Below are positions 22,731-34,640 of a DNA stretch of 64,000 nucleotides, piece by piece. The notes below the pieces were generated by a model. That model saw only the letters and a list, made by a program, of their open reading frames with translations. It was not told the origin of the DNA and searched no databases. Positions within the stretch are counted from its first letter, which is position 1. The number at the start of each line of letters is the position of its first letter. Position numbers and translations under genes: made by a program. This stretch comes from Metallyticus violacea (taxonomy: Eukaryota > Arthropoda > Insecta > Mantodea > Metallyticidae): the NCBI GenBank assembly GCA_030762175.1, contig CM060846.1, positions 232,811,512 to 232,875,511 on the forward strand, read 5' to 3'.

Positions 22731-23610
22731 TCTTTTAACTGTTTCCATCCTACACACATTTTCCACTTCACCCAACAAAATAAATTTATTTTCTTTATGT
22801 ACTCTTGTATATATTGATTATTACTTATTTGGCGATCTGTCTGTTCGAACAAATAAAAATTGTATTTTTATTTAATTTTGCATAATCTTTTTTCACTGGC
22901 TTAAAATTTCTTGTTTACTGGAATCTTAAAGCATCTGCATTGCTTTTACGATATTTGTAATGTTTTTTTTTGATAATTCTTGAAACATCCACCCTTTATT
23001 TAATAAATATATTACTTTTTCATTCAGTTAATATTTATGTAAATTAATACCATCTGTTTTACCTTCAATTTGAATTCCGTGTTTTTCTCACATTTGCATC
23101 GTTTATATTCGTATATTCAGTTTTGGGTTTTTTTTTTCTTTCAACTGCTGGTTAATTGCTAAAGTAGTGAGGGTTCTAAATGCTTCCAAATTACTGAAGC
23201 TAGTACTTTTCCCAATTTTAAATGTAAACCGTATTATTTTAGGTCAATTTCACTAAGAGCTATGCAGCAATTTTTAGATTGTAATTTCAATACTTGAATT
23301 TCTGCCGAAATTTGCAATGAACTATTATTATCAAATTTGATTACTCAACAAACGAATTTTGAATTAATTTTGTCTTTATAGATAATTTTAGGAAACATAT
23401 GCATGCCAAAATATTTCTCCTTTTTTATGCAAAAATATTCAACAACTCTCCTTTTTCCTCCGAAATGTCTGTTAAAACCTGGTAAATCAAACACAATCTA
23501 TACAACAGCCATCTTGTCTGATGTGGTATCTATTACTTCAGGGGCTTCTTGTAGGCCTATCTCATATGAAATTACAATTCTAGTTATTTTAAATGAAGTA
23601 GTAAATTAAA

Positions 23611-24110
23611 TTGGTAAATATTTGTTTTTGGTGACACATATTTCATTTACTTGAACATATTTCGGAATTACTCGCTCCCACCCTTCGCAGATGACAAACT
23701 AAGAGAAATGTACTCTTTAGGCAGGTGGTTGAACTTGTTGAAAATATCCAGGGTCGCTATCTCGAAGTTCAATATGAAGTTTTCATTTTTAATGGCGAAA
23801 ATGCTTTTCCATGTTGCTCGTTCCGAAGCGATCCGGATATGTTTTAGTAACGTGTCCATTCTGTGGTCTATTGACCAAAAATTGTCTCTCACTGCCAATA
23901 TCTCTGATTGTTTGTACCGAATATTTGTAGAACGTTCTTTGGTACCTGTACATACATTTATTTTCGTTTTTGATATGTATATTTGATCGCAGAGTAATTT
24001 TATAATATTAAAATAATTTTGAATATAGTAAATGCGTTAGGGTGGTGTGTGAATTTTTATAATACACATCTTTAGGTAATATTTGAGAATTTGTCGACCA
24101 ATTAATTTTT
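23611..24110 (-). mobile_element. Penelope-like element, tandem copy A3 (3' part)
   Basis: The minus-strand frame 23898-23668 has a DNFWSIDH block, a TWKSIFAIKNENFILNFE block and an LDIF-KFNHLPKE tail, the PLE C-terminus. The 3' end (23690-23653) has a hammerhead-like layout with GAAAUAUGUUC. The flanking sequence at 23580-23660 matches those of copies A1 and A2, so the three are head-to-tail. The copy fades at about 24110. Confidence 0.7.
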
Positions 24111-26345
24111 TTTCTAAGAACTACCACTAGAAGGATAAACCACATGTATAGAACTACCAAAGTTGAGAGAGAGAAGATATTTTCATTATATACAGGAAGT
24201 GATTTGAAGCAGAATACTAAGCGAGCATCATGCCTTAACAACGCATGCCAATTGATGCCGCAATTACGAAGTATAGTTTCAAACTCTTATTAAAACACAC
24301 AAAACCAACTGTAGGTGAATACATTGTATGTCGCTTGGAACTACCGATCTTTGGTGATATATTGGCAATACCACGATTGGGAGGAATAGCTGGATGTTCC
24401 TCGATAATATTTTGTAGTGGTTGCAGTATGGTGTCCGTAATTTTTATAATTCCATCCAAACCAAAAGGGAATTTAAAATGCTTTATCTGGACAAGAACGT
24501 AGTTGAAATTGTGGATAATCGAAGTATATTGGTATGCACTAATGCATTTCTCTACAGAAATTCGTGAATATAATTACCATCAATACAAAGTAAACTGGCT
24601 ATGAAGTAGAGCGTTTGTTTCTTTCGCATCCACCCCTACACAGATGAAGCAGAATAATGCTTCACACAAGACTGCATAAGACGTCACGCAAACAGCTACT
24701 TTCTCGGGAGAATGGATATCATTTAGCACTCATATAGCTGCGTTATAGTTTATGTGTGTTGTTATTGTTCGGATACTCCATCCAGAAATAGTCTTTTATC
24801 GCATCTTTTGAATATCCCCCTACACGCATATTAGACTCTGATTTGACCCCAATGTTTTGCTCCTACAAACCCTAGTAGGTAGATAATGGTTCCATTTCAG
24901 TAATTACAATTATCACACAGTCTGCAACAGGGACGCTTGTGACAGCTTGAATGACATCAATTAAGATGTCTGTGCCATTGCCGTGGCGTAAATCCAGCCG
25001 TTCGAAAAGAGCTATTTTTGGGGGAAGGGACAACAGCGCCAGGAGGGATTGCTCTTATTTAGGTTAGGTGGTGAATGTAGTTACGTATCAAATGGCTTGA
25101 GTGGGGGAAGGGGCGAATGCTCCCTGGAGGAATTGCTGTAAAGGAGCAGTTGCGTCTTCGGCAAAGGGTACCTGGAGGAAGCAACATGTTGTCTGGTTGA
25201 ATGCGTAGAAGGAAGTGCGGCGAAACGATAAGAGTTCTGCTTCACAATTGGTAAAAATATAGGGCGGTGCGATTGGATGAAAGAGACGGGTGTCGTTTCA
25301 TGATAGGTGGAAATAAGGACGTGGTATGACAGCATAAGTATTGTAAGGTAAATTGTATCTGAACTTGCGTATTTTGAGGCTAAAAAGCTGTAGAGGCGGA
25401 AGGGGGGAGGAAATAAACGAATGGTTTTAAATTTAAATGGGGGGCGTAGTATTTGCATTAATATCTTAATGTTTTTTTAATTTTAAAGTACCGAATATGG
25501 CGTTATAAAGACTACGTTTTGGTGACATATAACTTCACCGAATATGGGAGAGGCGAAGGGTTTCTGGATTAGCAGATGCCATGCTATGCATGGGAGGCTT
25601 ATCCGCGAAGTGTACCTGAAATATGGCGCGACATCCCTCTTCTTGTTGCATTTGTTTAAGAATGATTACCGTGATGGAACTTTGGACGAGTGCATGAAAG
25701 ATACACAAATGCTGTCGTCTATTTGCACTGCGATAATTTTGCCTTAGGGTCGTCAAAGTGTAATTTGCTGAGAACCTTGACTTGGAATATTAGGTCATGT
25801 CACTGATTTTAAGAAAGTGGAACAGAATTGCAATGTTGACATTTTTCAGTGACGATGCCGAGGTTTAGAGAATTGTTCAGAGGAAATTCTAGGCCCACAA
25901 ATTTTGTTTGAGTGCAGTTTAGAAGGTAGATGTTCGATAGTAGTCCCACGGGCTAGATGACCACTTTCTCATCTACAGGTAAGGTGTCATTGATGTAATT
26001 ATCTTCTGCGGGTAAAATGCTATCGGAATTATTTTATTTTTTTTATATACGATATTGGTACTTTTTTCCTCCTGTGTTGAAATTTTATGGGGCATCGGGA
26101 CGTCGGACATCGATGATTTGGTTGTAGACTATTTTTTTTTTTTTGGTATAAGGCATTGGGGTCCTATTTCATTACTGCATGGAAGAGCGAAATCGATATA
26201 ACTGTGAAGGTAAACGAGAACATGGCGCTTATTTATACGTGAAACATTCTGGAGAGGAGAGAGAAAAAAAAAAAAAAAAATAAAATTAAAACTTGGTACC
26301 AAAAGAAAAAAAAAATTGTCACAAATTTGAAATAATAACACTACG
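24111..26345. other. No gene recognised
   Basis: Overlapping ORFs on both strands at 24235-24502 are unassigned. From 25020 to 25480 the plus strand is G-rich (GGGGGAAGGG runs). A- and T-rich runs occur at 26031-26320. No domain was identified. Confidence 0.4.
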
Positions 26346-26995
26346 CGTGCTTACGTTTTCTTCTTTGTCTGCTTAACTATTTGCATCTCTGTGACGGCAG
26401 CGTTCACACTGTGAGGCATTTTTGTTTTCGTACGTTTTACAAACCAAGCAGTCGTTGTAGACGTAAACTGTTGCTTTGGATATTGAAAAAAATACTTTCT
26501 TTGGGCATATTGCAGCACCGATGAAGCAAAGAGGAAATTGCATAATGACTGCAGGCGATTCTGCGAGATCCTTACAACCTGCGAGCTTCTGAAGCCAATT
26601 GTTTCCGCATGACAGCAGCGGGAGAACTGGGGTTCAAGAGAAGGGAGGCCATAACTGTCAAAGTATCCTCCTTGCCCCCGTTTGCCGTGACATAGATGCA
26701 AACACAGTTCTTGCCGGATGGAATGTTTGAGACAACCAATGCGGCGGGAAATTTTGAGACGGGATTAGACAATTCATTGCAACAATCGGGGTACACAATT
26801 GTCAAACTTTGTCGATGCAGACGCTTCCCTTGACGCGCAGGGACCGCTGCCCTACATTTAGGCCCCGGAACGGCAGGCTGAGTGTAATAGATATAGTAAT
26901 TAAAAACATATATCTTATTACTTAGACTTAAATACGAGTGATCTACACTGCGGCCATGATCCAGTAGTGAGTGAGTTGCTAGCAAATTCAATGGC
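26346..26995 (-). other. CpG-bearing segment with overlapping minus-strand ORFs, unidentified
   Basis: Two minus-strand frames (26991-26572 and 26701-26351) overlap in a stretch clearly richer in G, C and CpG than its neighbours. One frame has a pair of CxxC-type motifs near its end (CLVC and CERC in the third frame around 26440-26380). I do not recognise the protein. It may be a young transposon fragment. Confidence 0.3.
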
Positions 26996-27139
26996 CCACA
27001 TTATCAAAAACTAGACGTATGATGTGGATTGGGAAACTACAGTAGTGGCTCTAGATAAAACGATCCATCCAAATCCTAGAGCCTCATTTTTTGCAACCGA
27101 TTCCGGTGCACCAGTTTGGATTTTAATCTAATTACTCCA

Positions 27140-28400
27140 CAACTCAACAGTTATTGAGGGTGGTGGAGAAGGCTACTTTAGGATTTCGAGAAGGCATGTA
27201 TTCTGCTGCAGTGCTGCTTGATATTGCCAAAGCCTTTCCTACTACTTGGCATCATGGATTATTATATAAGTTAATTACTGCCAGGTTACCGAGAGTAATT
27301 ATACAGTTAATATTTAGCTTATCTAACTAAACCGTCAGTGTCAAAGTTCAAGGACACAGCTCAGACACAAGAAGGATTCAGACTGGATTACCAGAAGGCT
27401 GCATACTTTCCCTAATCTTATTCTCGATATACACGTTAGATTTCCCTACAAAGCCACAAATATTAATACATCAATATATGGGTGATGTATTAATAATGGC
27501 ACAAAAGAAAATTTTGAACTTTGTATTTACTCAGATTCGCATATACCGCCCTAAAGTAGAGGAATGGAGCGAGAAATGATGCATGCACATTAGTGGTGAA
27601 AAGAGCGAAGCCATTCTTATCACCAAGCTCGCAGATGAGCCAATCCGACGGTTTTGCGTCTGCAAGGACAGGTTATCCCTTGAAGGAAACTGGTTACATA
27701 CCATGGGGTTATCCTGGATCAGGGCTTAACATTTCAACCCCACATAAGAATACAAGGTGCGAAGGCACGAGGGGCCATCACAAATCCTATATTTTCGATT
27801 ATTCCGTTCCATTACACATAACGTTAAGAATATACAAAGCCATAATTCCGACTATTATGTTGTATGCTCGCGAGGTTTGGGGCTACATTACTCCAACACA
27901 CATGGCATATTTGCAGAAGGCCTAGAATATTGCCTTAAGGAGAATTTTCGGCACAGACATTAAATTTCCATCAGTTTTTCTCCATGAAACTTCTAGCTTG
28001 GATTAAATCACAGATACCATAAGGAGATTAGCGGGTAGAGCCTATGCGCACTTTGCTAATCATCCCAATCAGCTGATACGTGTTCTTGGAGACTATTATC
28101 CAAGGCGTGGACAAGGTAGAGCAACACATTTTCTTCCCAAGGAGGTGCTTGGTCCTGGATGATATTAAAGAGCTAAAAAGAACCCCTCTTCGGCGGGCTT
28201 GGTACAAAATCTTTAAACCACTGAAGTCACCCTAGCAGACACCTCACCAAACAGCAGAAGGACTTCTGTATTTCCAAGGAAATACGGATTGTTAAGCTGC
28301 TTTGGGCGTAGTCGACACTTGGATGGGTGGCTAGATGCCCACCCATCGCGTGTTGGCAAGTATTTGAGGCGACACTCAATCGCATTCCACCCACCCGTCA
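27140..28400 (+). pseudogene. Jockey-like LINE ORF2 fragment (reverse transcriptase onward)
   Basis: The frame from about 27150 reads AVLLDIAKAF (the usual LDV-KAFD block), then W-HGLLYKL, a V-VQGHSSDTR block and GLPEGC-LS (PQGSVLSP expected). The catalytic block is HQYMGDV (YADD expected) at about 27472. The thumb and connection follow, with a SEAILI segment at 27600 and a YAREVWG-ITP--M-YLQKA block at 27860-27925. A tail to about 28400 is consistent with the end of such elements. The Asp-Asp pair is damaged and several frameshifts are present. Confidence 0.75.
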
Positions 28401-29245
28401 TAAATTATTCCATCATGTCAGCTGACTAAAGTGTTTGGAAGATATAGCCACATGGTGGCCAGGTGTTTCCCCAAACCAGATTCCTCCAGCATGGAATCGG
28501 CCCGAAAAAGATAGAATTGGATGTGCACGTATGGTTATTTCATATTATAGAAAAGCAGCAAGTAGCTAGGATAAAAGGCAGCGTTCTCCTGAATAAGTAC
28601 AAAAAAAAAAACGCAATTTTTATATCAGGTGGTTCGAATTTTATGTCTTATCAATTGATAGTTATCTTTCGTTAAGTTTAAACGGAAACTTTTATTATTT
28701 ATGGTAATAAATACGTTACTGGCGTATGTTAAGTTACTTTTTTTTAATATTGTCATAGACACGGTTATCCCTTAAAAATTCGTAATTCTCCGTGTCCTAA
28801 AGGAATTTGAAAATAAGTTGTCCCACGAGCTTTGCTATCCTTATTTCGCCATTTCTAGCTATATTTATACCACTCACCAGATATATGCCAATAAAAGACA
28901 GAATACTTCAAATGAAAAAATTACATTGAAGAAGAAGAAAAATATTTTTATGTACATTATTTGTTCAAACAAGGCTGGTTCCATATTTGTCTGCTTCGAA
29001 ACATGTTGCAAATTGCTAAAATAAGTATTTAAAGATTCAAGTTCAAGAAATATTCCTTCGCATGAAAGCCATGGATTGTTTACAGCAATTCATTTAACAG
29101 GCAAAAGTGGATATATAGAGGTCTATTACCTTAAGTTCCACCAGGTTGAAGCAATTAAGGTTTGGCGGACAATAACAAAAACCAAAATGAGTAGTGAAGG
29201 GTTGTATGCACCTCAGTTATGAGTTAAGCTTTGGTATAATACTTA
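28401..29245. other. No gene recognised
   Basis: AT-rich sequence without recognisable coding content. Confidence 0.45.
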
Positions 29246-29249
29246 TGTT

Positions 29250-29950
29250 CAGTGCTTTCAGGGATGCTAAAAATATTGCTAAGATGCACTGGCACAGTAA
29301 GGACCACACTGACAATGGCCCTATTAGTAACAACGGTTTTTTGGTCAATTGATTATTTAATAAAGCTAAGGGGAGCAATTTACTGGCTTAAAACGGGGAA
29401 CTTTGAAAAAGTAATAGATATAGTTGGGAGTTAAAATCACTCAATAAAAGATATTAAAAAAAAATTAAAAGCAAATTGGCAGGGTGAATGGGACCAATGT
29501 GAAGTGGGAAGAACCTACAATATCTTTAACATCAATGAGAGATTAAATTGAAACACATAAACCCTAATAAGTGATTAATACACTATTTAACAGGTCATGG
29601 ACTATATAAAACCTACTGGAACAAAATGAATAAATTACCTAAGGATATTTGTCATTATTGCGATAAGCAAGGAACCCCAGAACATGTCCTTTTTGAGTGT
29701 GTACGTCATCTACAACACACCAAGGCAGCAAGGAACATTTTAGGTGGCTTACAACTATCATTTATCATAAGAGAAATATTTTTATACAAGCATTTAGATA
29801 ATCTGGCTCAAAAACTAATAGAATTGCATGGGAAGAAAAGTTGGAACAGGAAGAGATACCAACAACTACGGTACAAGCTAAAGATGAAATTAGAAGATCA
29901 ACCAGACTTAAATACTAAACTCAGCAAATACAACACCAAGTCATGAGGAA
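29250..29950 (+). pseudogene. LINE ORF2 C-terminal region (R1/LOA-like)
   Basis: A segment RTTLTMALLVTT-FW-IDYL at 29293-29365 matches the RT-to-tail connector of R1/Jockey-type LINEs. A KIK--W---W stretch lies near 29460-29495. Then LTGHGLYKTYW (about 29590) leads into the frame 29626-29943, with CHYC and EHVLFEC, the C-terminal zinc finger of this group. The last 106 codons are open. The 5' part is missing. It is not from the same family as the copy at 27.1 kb. Confidence 0.75.
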
Positions 29951-30089
29951 AGAGAGAATGAAAGAAATAGTGAAGATAATGAGGGCAGAGAATATGGCGT
30001 AAAAGGAAAAGAACAAAAAGAAGAAAGGGGGTTTCAAAGTGCCTGTAGGGAAATGAAGCTGACTTATATTTTGTCACGTAGGATCGGTT

Positions 30090-30770
30090 AATGCCGGTTT
30101 AATTTCAGACAACAAATGGGTTTTTGGATCAAGAAAACAGGCAATTATTACGAAGAAATAACATCCATTCATTTCTGGAATTGTTTTTAAACAGATTTTT
30201 TAATTATCCGAGTGAAGATAATACAATATTATGGGCAATGTGCCTATTATTCTGTTTCTGCAAAGAAAATTTCCAATAATGTCTACTGAAAAGATGATAT
30301 AATTCAGTGGTTAAATGAAAACTGAGTTTTTTGTTCATACTCTGGAAACAAATGCCTAGTTTTTTTTGACAAAGTGTGCAGCCTTTCAAAAACAGTCAGA
30401 AATCTATGAACGGGATCTACTGGCCAATGAAATGGGGATTCCTTCCTTATCACTGCCAGTACAATGCCATAGAGCTTATATGGGCTCAAGTAAAAAAGTT
30501 GCTAAAAACAAAACAAAACAAACGAAACCAAAAATTATTTAAAAATTATCAATGTGGAACAATTAGTCAGTGTTGAACTAGATAAAGCATATTAAGAAGA
30601 CTGTGGTAGCCTGTGTGAAACATGCAGAAATACTACAATAGAATTTTCAAAATGAATTAGGATATTAATACATTTTGGAAATGATTATCATTAACCTAAA
30701 AGATGACAGTCACACTGAAGACAGCGATATTGAAAATGAGGATGAGATAATCTGTTAGCTGTGCCCCAAT
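30090..30770 (+). pseudogene. Second DDE_3-type transposase fossil
   Basis: AYYSVS and KDDIIQWL scraps (30235-30310) correspond to the second catalytic block region. The frame 30376-30573 has FLPYHCQYNAIELIWAQVKK, the strongly conserved third block. An acidic EDSDIENEDE tail lies at about 30720. This is the same superfamily as the fossil at 8.5 kb. The N-terminal half is gone. Confidence 0.72.
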
Positions 30771-31485
30771 AATAGCAAAGGATAAATAGAAAGACATATT
30801 TTAGTGTATTACATTTCTATTGCTGTATTTCTTGTTGTCTTATAACTTTTAATCGAAAACTGCAATGGTATTTATCACGGAGTGAAGTTTGCCAAAGACA
30901 CAGTTGCACCATTTTAGTTCTCGTGAAACATCAGGAGATTTGGACTGCACAAGTCTGTGCACCAAGCTATTGAAAAGGGCAAATATATGTGGAAATGGGC
31001 TATAGATATTACATTTATGCAGTTATCCTGTGTGTGTATTTTATGAAAAAACCAATGTTTGTCTCAGTGTCCAATGATTTTACGTCTAAAATGGAAGCTT
31101 GCCATTTTTTTCAGTTTATTAAATGATTTTTTTCTTGTAAATTGAGAGAATTTTAGATTTACCAATCTATCTAGACTCCTTCACACTGTAACTGTAGTTT
31201 ATTGTTTGTCTATAATGACTATTTTAATGTCCTTGGCCACTCATTACTGGTTATATCTTAATTTCTTAAGTGTTTTTTTTAATAGTTTTTTATTTTTAAT
31301 GCATTTAACATTTTTAATATTCACCCTCTCTCCTTTGTTAAGATACTATTTCTACATCAGCAATATAATAATCTAAATTTATTTCTATTCATGTTTTTAA
31401 GCCTCCGTTTAGGTATGATTTCATTTTGTGTAAGTTTCTTTTGAAATGGCAATTATGATGTTTCCAGGTTGCTGTGGGCATTACA
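30771..31485. other. No gene recognised
   Basis: AT-rich sequence, no recognised domain. Confidence 0.45.
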
Positions 31486-31872
31486 CTGCTGATGCAGATT
31501 GTTTTACGGCGCAAAAGTGCTGAGGTTATTAGCGCCTGAACACAGTAAAACTGCGCCAATAATAAACAATAATTAAATAAAAAGGCCCACACTGAAATAC
31601 TGCGCAGACATAAACGAAAAACAGCACGTTGACCATTAAAAGTAGAAACCAATAAAGAAATAACAAGGGCAAAATGTAAAATAATGAATAAAGAACTAAC
31701 TGGTAATAAAAAAGCAATAGCCGTAACCACATAGGCTTAAAATGCATAAACCGCCAGGCATAAAATGAAAAGTCATACCTTGTTCCAGAATCCATAAAGA
31801 TGTATAAAAGGAAACATGCGCTCGACAGCAAGAACAAAGACGCTCTGAAAGGCGCTAGATGGTAACATTCAA

Positions 31873-32940
31873 TTAAAATGTGATGCACTGTAGAAAAGTG
31901 GTAGACCTGCTTTCCCGACAGTGCGAAAGAACGGCTCTAAGCAAAAACGCACTAATATCCCTCCAGAAAATACTTTGATGGATTATAGCAGAATATGAAA
32001 CAATGATTTTGCTGCGGCACCTGCGGCCTCGTTGCCCTGAATTCCCACATTTCCAGGAAAATCCGAAAAAAAGATCGACAGAGGAGTGGTGACGACGAAA
32101 TCCGCATTGGACGTACGTCAGAAAGTGCTGTGATTCTAGCCACATCAACCGCCCGTTGATAATGTGCTCCATCACCTTGCAAAAGCAACTGTCGAGAGAA
32201 ATTTAATGGTAACTGGAAGGAACGTTGGGGACCTTTCTAGGTTTTGGTGTTGGTATAATGGTGGGCATTAGCCAAGCACACGGGAACGTGCCGTCACACC
32301 AGATTCAATTAAAAATCTGGAGTAAAATGCTTTACCTTATACTGCAATTATGAATCTATCTGGCTTCTGAACGCAATACCGACAGAAAGAAAGCGCCTGC
32401 TCCAATTCTCGGTCAGTAAATGGGGCATTATAACACTCCAGATTGTCAGAGGCAAAAGAGAATCCCTTCTACCTACTCTTAAATGTGCGAACGCGGGAGG
32501 ATAATTAGTGCAGCTCGAAATCTCAGCGAAAATGAGCCCTAAATTATTGGTAATGTCTGCAGGAGAATCAATTACACCGTGTCGTACCTTGAAATCGGGT
32601 ATGAGCGAAAAACCAGGCTTACCTCCAACGCGCCGTAGCTAATTCCAAAACAACCGATGAAGGCGTTGAGTGGTAAAATGAAGAAACGAAAGCAATCCAA
32701 AACGCCTTTTTGCTATCCTTCAATACTCGACGGCAATTGCCTCGAAGTTATTTTTAGCTGGCGACGAAACACTCCAAGAGCACCTCGATGTGCACGCAAT
32801 GCGTTCCAGCATTCATCGGTCCGCCAAGGAACCGGGAGGCGTCTAGAGTGGAAAGATGATCGGAGAATAGCTTGATCTATGGAAGAAATAAATACAGTTT
32901 TGAGGTGCTCGACTATGGCGTCAATAGAATTAAAGTACAC
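31873..32940 (-). pseudogene. Jockey-like ORF2 linker and RT/RNase H scraps
   Basis: Frame 32940-32713 has the basic linker with VPWRTDECWNALRAHRGAL. Frame 32175-31873 begins with MEHIINGRLMWLE, QCGFRRHHSSVDL (RT blocks 1-2). It jumps directly to FSWKCGNSGQRG, which fits the HVGI-GNE region of RNase H. Everything between, including the catalytic RT core, appears deleted. A HHILIECYHLA tail follows at 31885-31850. Confidence 0.7.
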
Positions 32941-32949
32941 TGAAAACGA

Positions 32950-33690
32950 GACTAGAGAACTGAAAAGTCTTCAATTCGTCTTGCTGCTAAGCCACTTCGG
33001 CGTGCGCTGTGAATGTACGTGGGAAAACACGACGTGGATTTGGCTCGGAAATGATCATTGGAATGTGTATCGGAGAGGACGTTCCAGGTAAGATGAACAT
33101 AAAGAGAGGCGAAACAGATAGAGAGATCCAAATGCAATAAACTGTGTGTATTACCAGAAAGAAAAGTAGGGTGGCTTGTATTATGTAAAGATAGAGTGGT
33201 CATCCAAAACTTGCGCTACTAAGCTACTCCTCGCACACTCCGTAAGAGAGCTCCATATGGGATGTTGCGCGATAAAGTCTTCCAAAAGTAGAAAAGGAAG
33301 TAGTAGATGGGAGAGAAGATTGTCCAGATCAGCCGCTGCGATGGTAGCAGACGGAGATATGTAGACATTACAGACAGTAAATTTAATGGCGGAAAAGCAA
33401 ACGGTAGCTGCTGCAGCATGCAAAGGAACCCGTAGACTCAGTGGGGAACTATACATGGCATCTCTGATTAAGATTAAAACTACGCCATACGCGGGCGTGT
33501 TATTCCGGTGGAAGGTCACATCGTATCAAAGAGAAACCGCTGAGGACAAAGGAGTCCTGAGGGCGAAGTTTGGTCTCCTGGAGACACACAAGCGGAGATT
33601 CAGGGGGCCGTATCAATATCTCTAGTTCACTTCTTACGGAGACCACCTACATTCCACGATAGGATAGCCACCGTAAATATAAACTGGAAT
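32950..33690 (-). pseudogene. Jockey-like ORF2 endonuclease domain
   Basis: Three minus-strand frames overlap in order. ILSWNVGGLRKK marks the domain start (about 33670-33630). Frame 33519-33181 has a CNVYISPS block and then FLLLEDFIAQHPIW, the position of the GDFNAHHPLW motif. Frame 33203-32952 has the HLDLSICFASL block and the SDTHSNDHF region (SDH catalytic motif). The domain nicks target DNA in living elements. Here the GDFNAHH residues are altered and frameshifts separate the parts. Confidence 0.8.
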
Positions 33691-34098
33691 AAGCAAATAG
33701 ACAATCTTATTCTTTGGCCGGTCCAGGACGAATCAATCGTCCCTTCTTTAGACATGTGGGATTGGGTGGCTATCAGGAGCAGGCACGTCCTACTCCATGA
33801 CCTCCGATTCCAACACAATCAGTTGAAGGTGGAAATAGGCGGCGATGGCGACCGCCTAGCGGGTTGACTCCTTGACCCGTCATAGGAGCTCGACCTCCGA
33901 GGACTTAGAATTCTTTTTACTCTTGCCAGCATAATGGACGTTTCAACATAGTTAATCTTAGTGTAAGTCCTTTTAAATTTAATGGCCTGAGCTTAAAAAA
34001 ACTACCCATTTGGCCTTATAAGTAGAGCGCTTGGCGGAACATGGTGCACTTGGAACTCTAGTAATAACAAAGTCGCAGGTCTGCAAGTTTTGGTATCG

Positions 34099-34560
34099 TC
34101 ATAGAGGTAGCACAGTTGTTTGTACCGGTCTTCGGTATAATTGCTGGCGAGCTTGAAAGCGTTTCAGGGCCTCAGAAATGGAAAACTTTTCCTTCACCCA
34201 GAGCTTCTGTATACAGAGCTCTTTGAGATAACAAGAACATTGGTGGGAAGAAGCTGGATGATCTAGGTGACAGTTCACACAGATAATATACTCCCTTATG
34301 AGTTTCTTTACTGTAGGACATGCTAGTGAGCTCAAAATTTGGCAATGAAAACATCGCATTACCTCGTATCCAGTCTTGATCCTCAGTGGCAATTCAATCT
34401 TATTAAAGGTGGGGAAAAGAGTATTGTACAGCTTCATTTTTCCATCTTTCCTCACCTGCATGTGATAAATGGATGTGATGCCTCATTCCTCCAGATAACC
34501 CTTAATTTCGGTATCAGATATGCCAAGAAATTTGTAAAGTGGGAAACATTTTGAAAGGTG
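34099..34560 (-). pseudogene. Jockey-like ORF1 (gag), C-terminal part
   Basis: The frame 34461-34099 reads FPTFNKIELPLRIKTGYEV, then a first knuckle RCFHCQ, a second zinc knuckle CVNCHLDHPASSHQC, and an EKFSISEALKRFQ block. This is the usual end of a Jockey ORF1 nucleic-acid-binding protein. The upstream RNA-recognition-like part is degraded above 34461. ORF2 begins about 260 bases further along the element. Confidence 0.8.
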
Positions 34561-34640
34561 AACATTTTGGCACCAATGTTTTCACTAAAGATTCTCTTAC
34601 TAGACTTCCTCTGCACCTTTGATTTAGCTGAAGTAAAATC

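Larger units (their letters stand above)
20866..23610 (-). mobile_element. Penelope-like element, tandem copy A2 (nearly full length)
   Basis: On the minus strand: a 5' segment at 23560-23400, similar to that of copy A1, then N-terminal RT sequence. The GLPK-HK block lies at 22320-22267, the SISPFLANLF block near 21975-21940, and the catalytic YVDN block (YVDD expected) at 21859-21848. The FGIYRKPIHGD block (about 21690-21650) and a GIY-YIG domain follow (frame 21350-21165, SDIYQI and YIGK motifs), then the tail and a hammerhead-like motif at 20980-20943. Stops and frameshifts are frequent. A SINE is inserted at 22449-22730. The unit length of about 2.7 kb fits a whole PLE. Confidence 0.75.
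31490..34640 (-). mobile_element. Jockey-like LINE with ORF1 and ORF2 remnants, internally deleted
   Basis: One element can be read on the minus strand from about 34640 to 31490. It has a gag-like ORF1, an endonuclease, the endonuclease-RT linker, a short RT piece, a possible RNase-H-side piece, and a 3' region ending near GGCGCTAATAACC ... GCGCCGTAAAAC. A full Jockey-type element is about 5 kb; this one is about 3.1 kb because most of the RT is missing. Many stops and frameshifts are present. Confidence 0.82.

Noticed and set aside
31873..33818. Cluster of 60-120 codon minus-strand ORFs that could pass for a host gene
   Set aside because: They are consecutive pieces of one Jockey-like LINE ORF2 separated by frameshifts.
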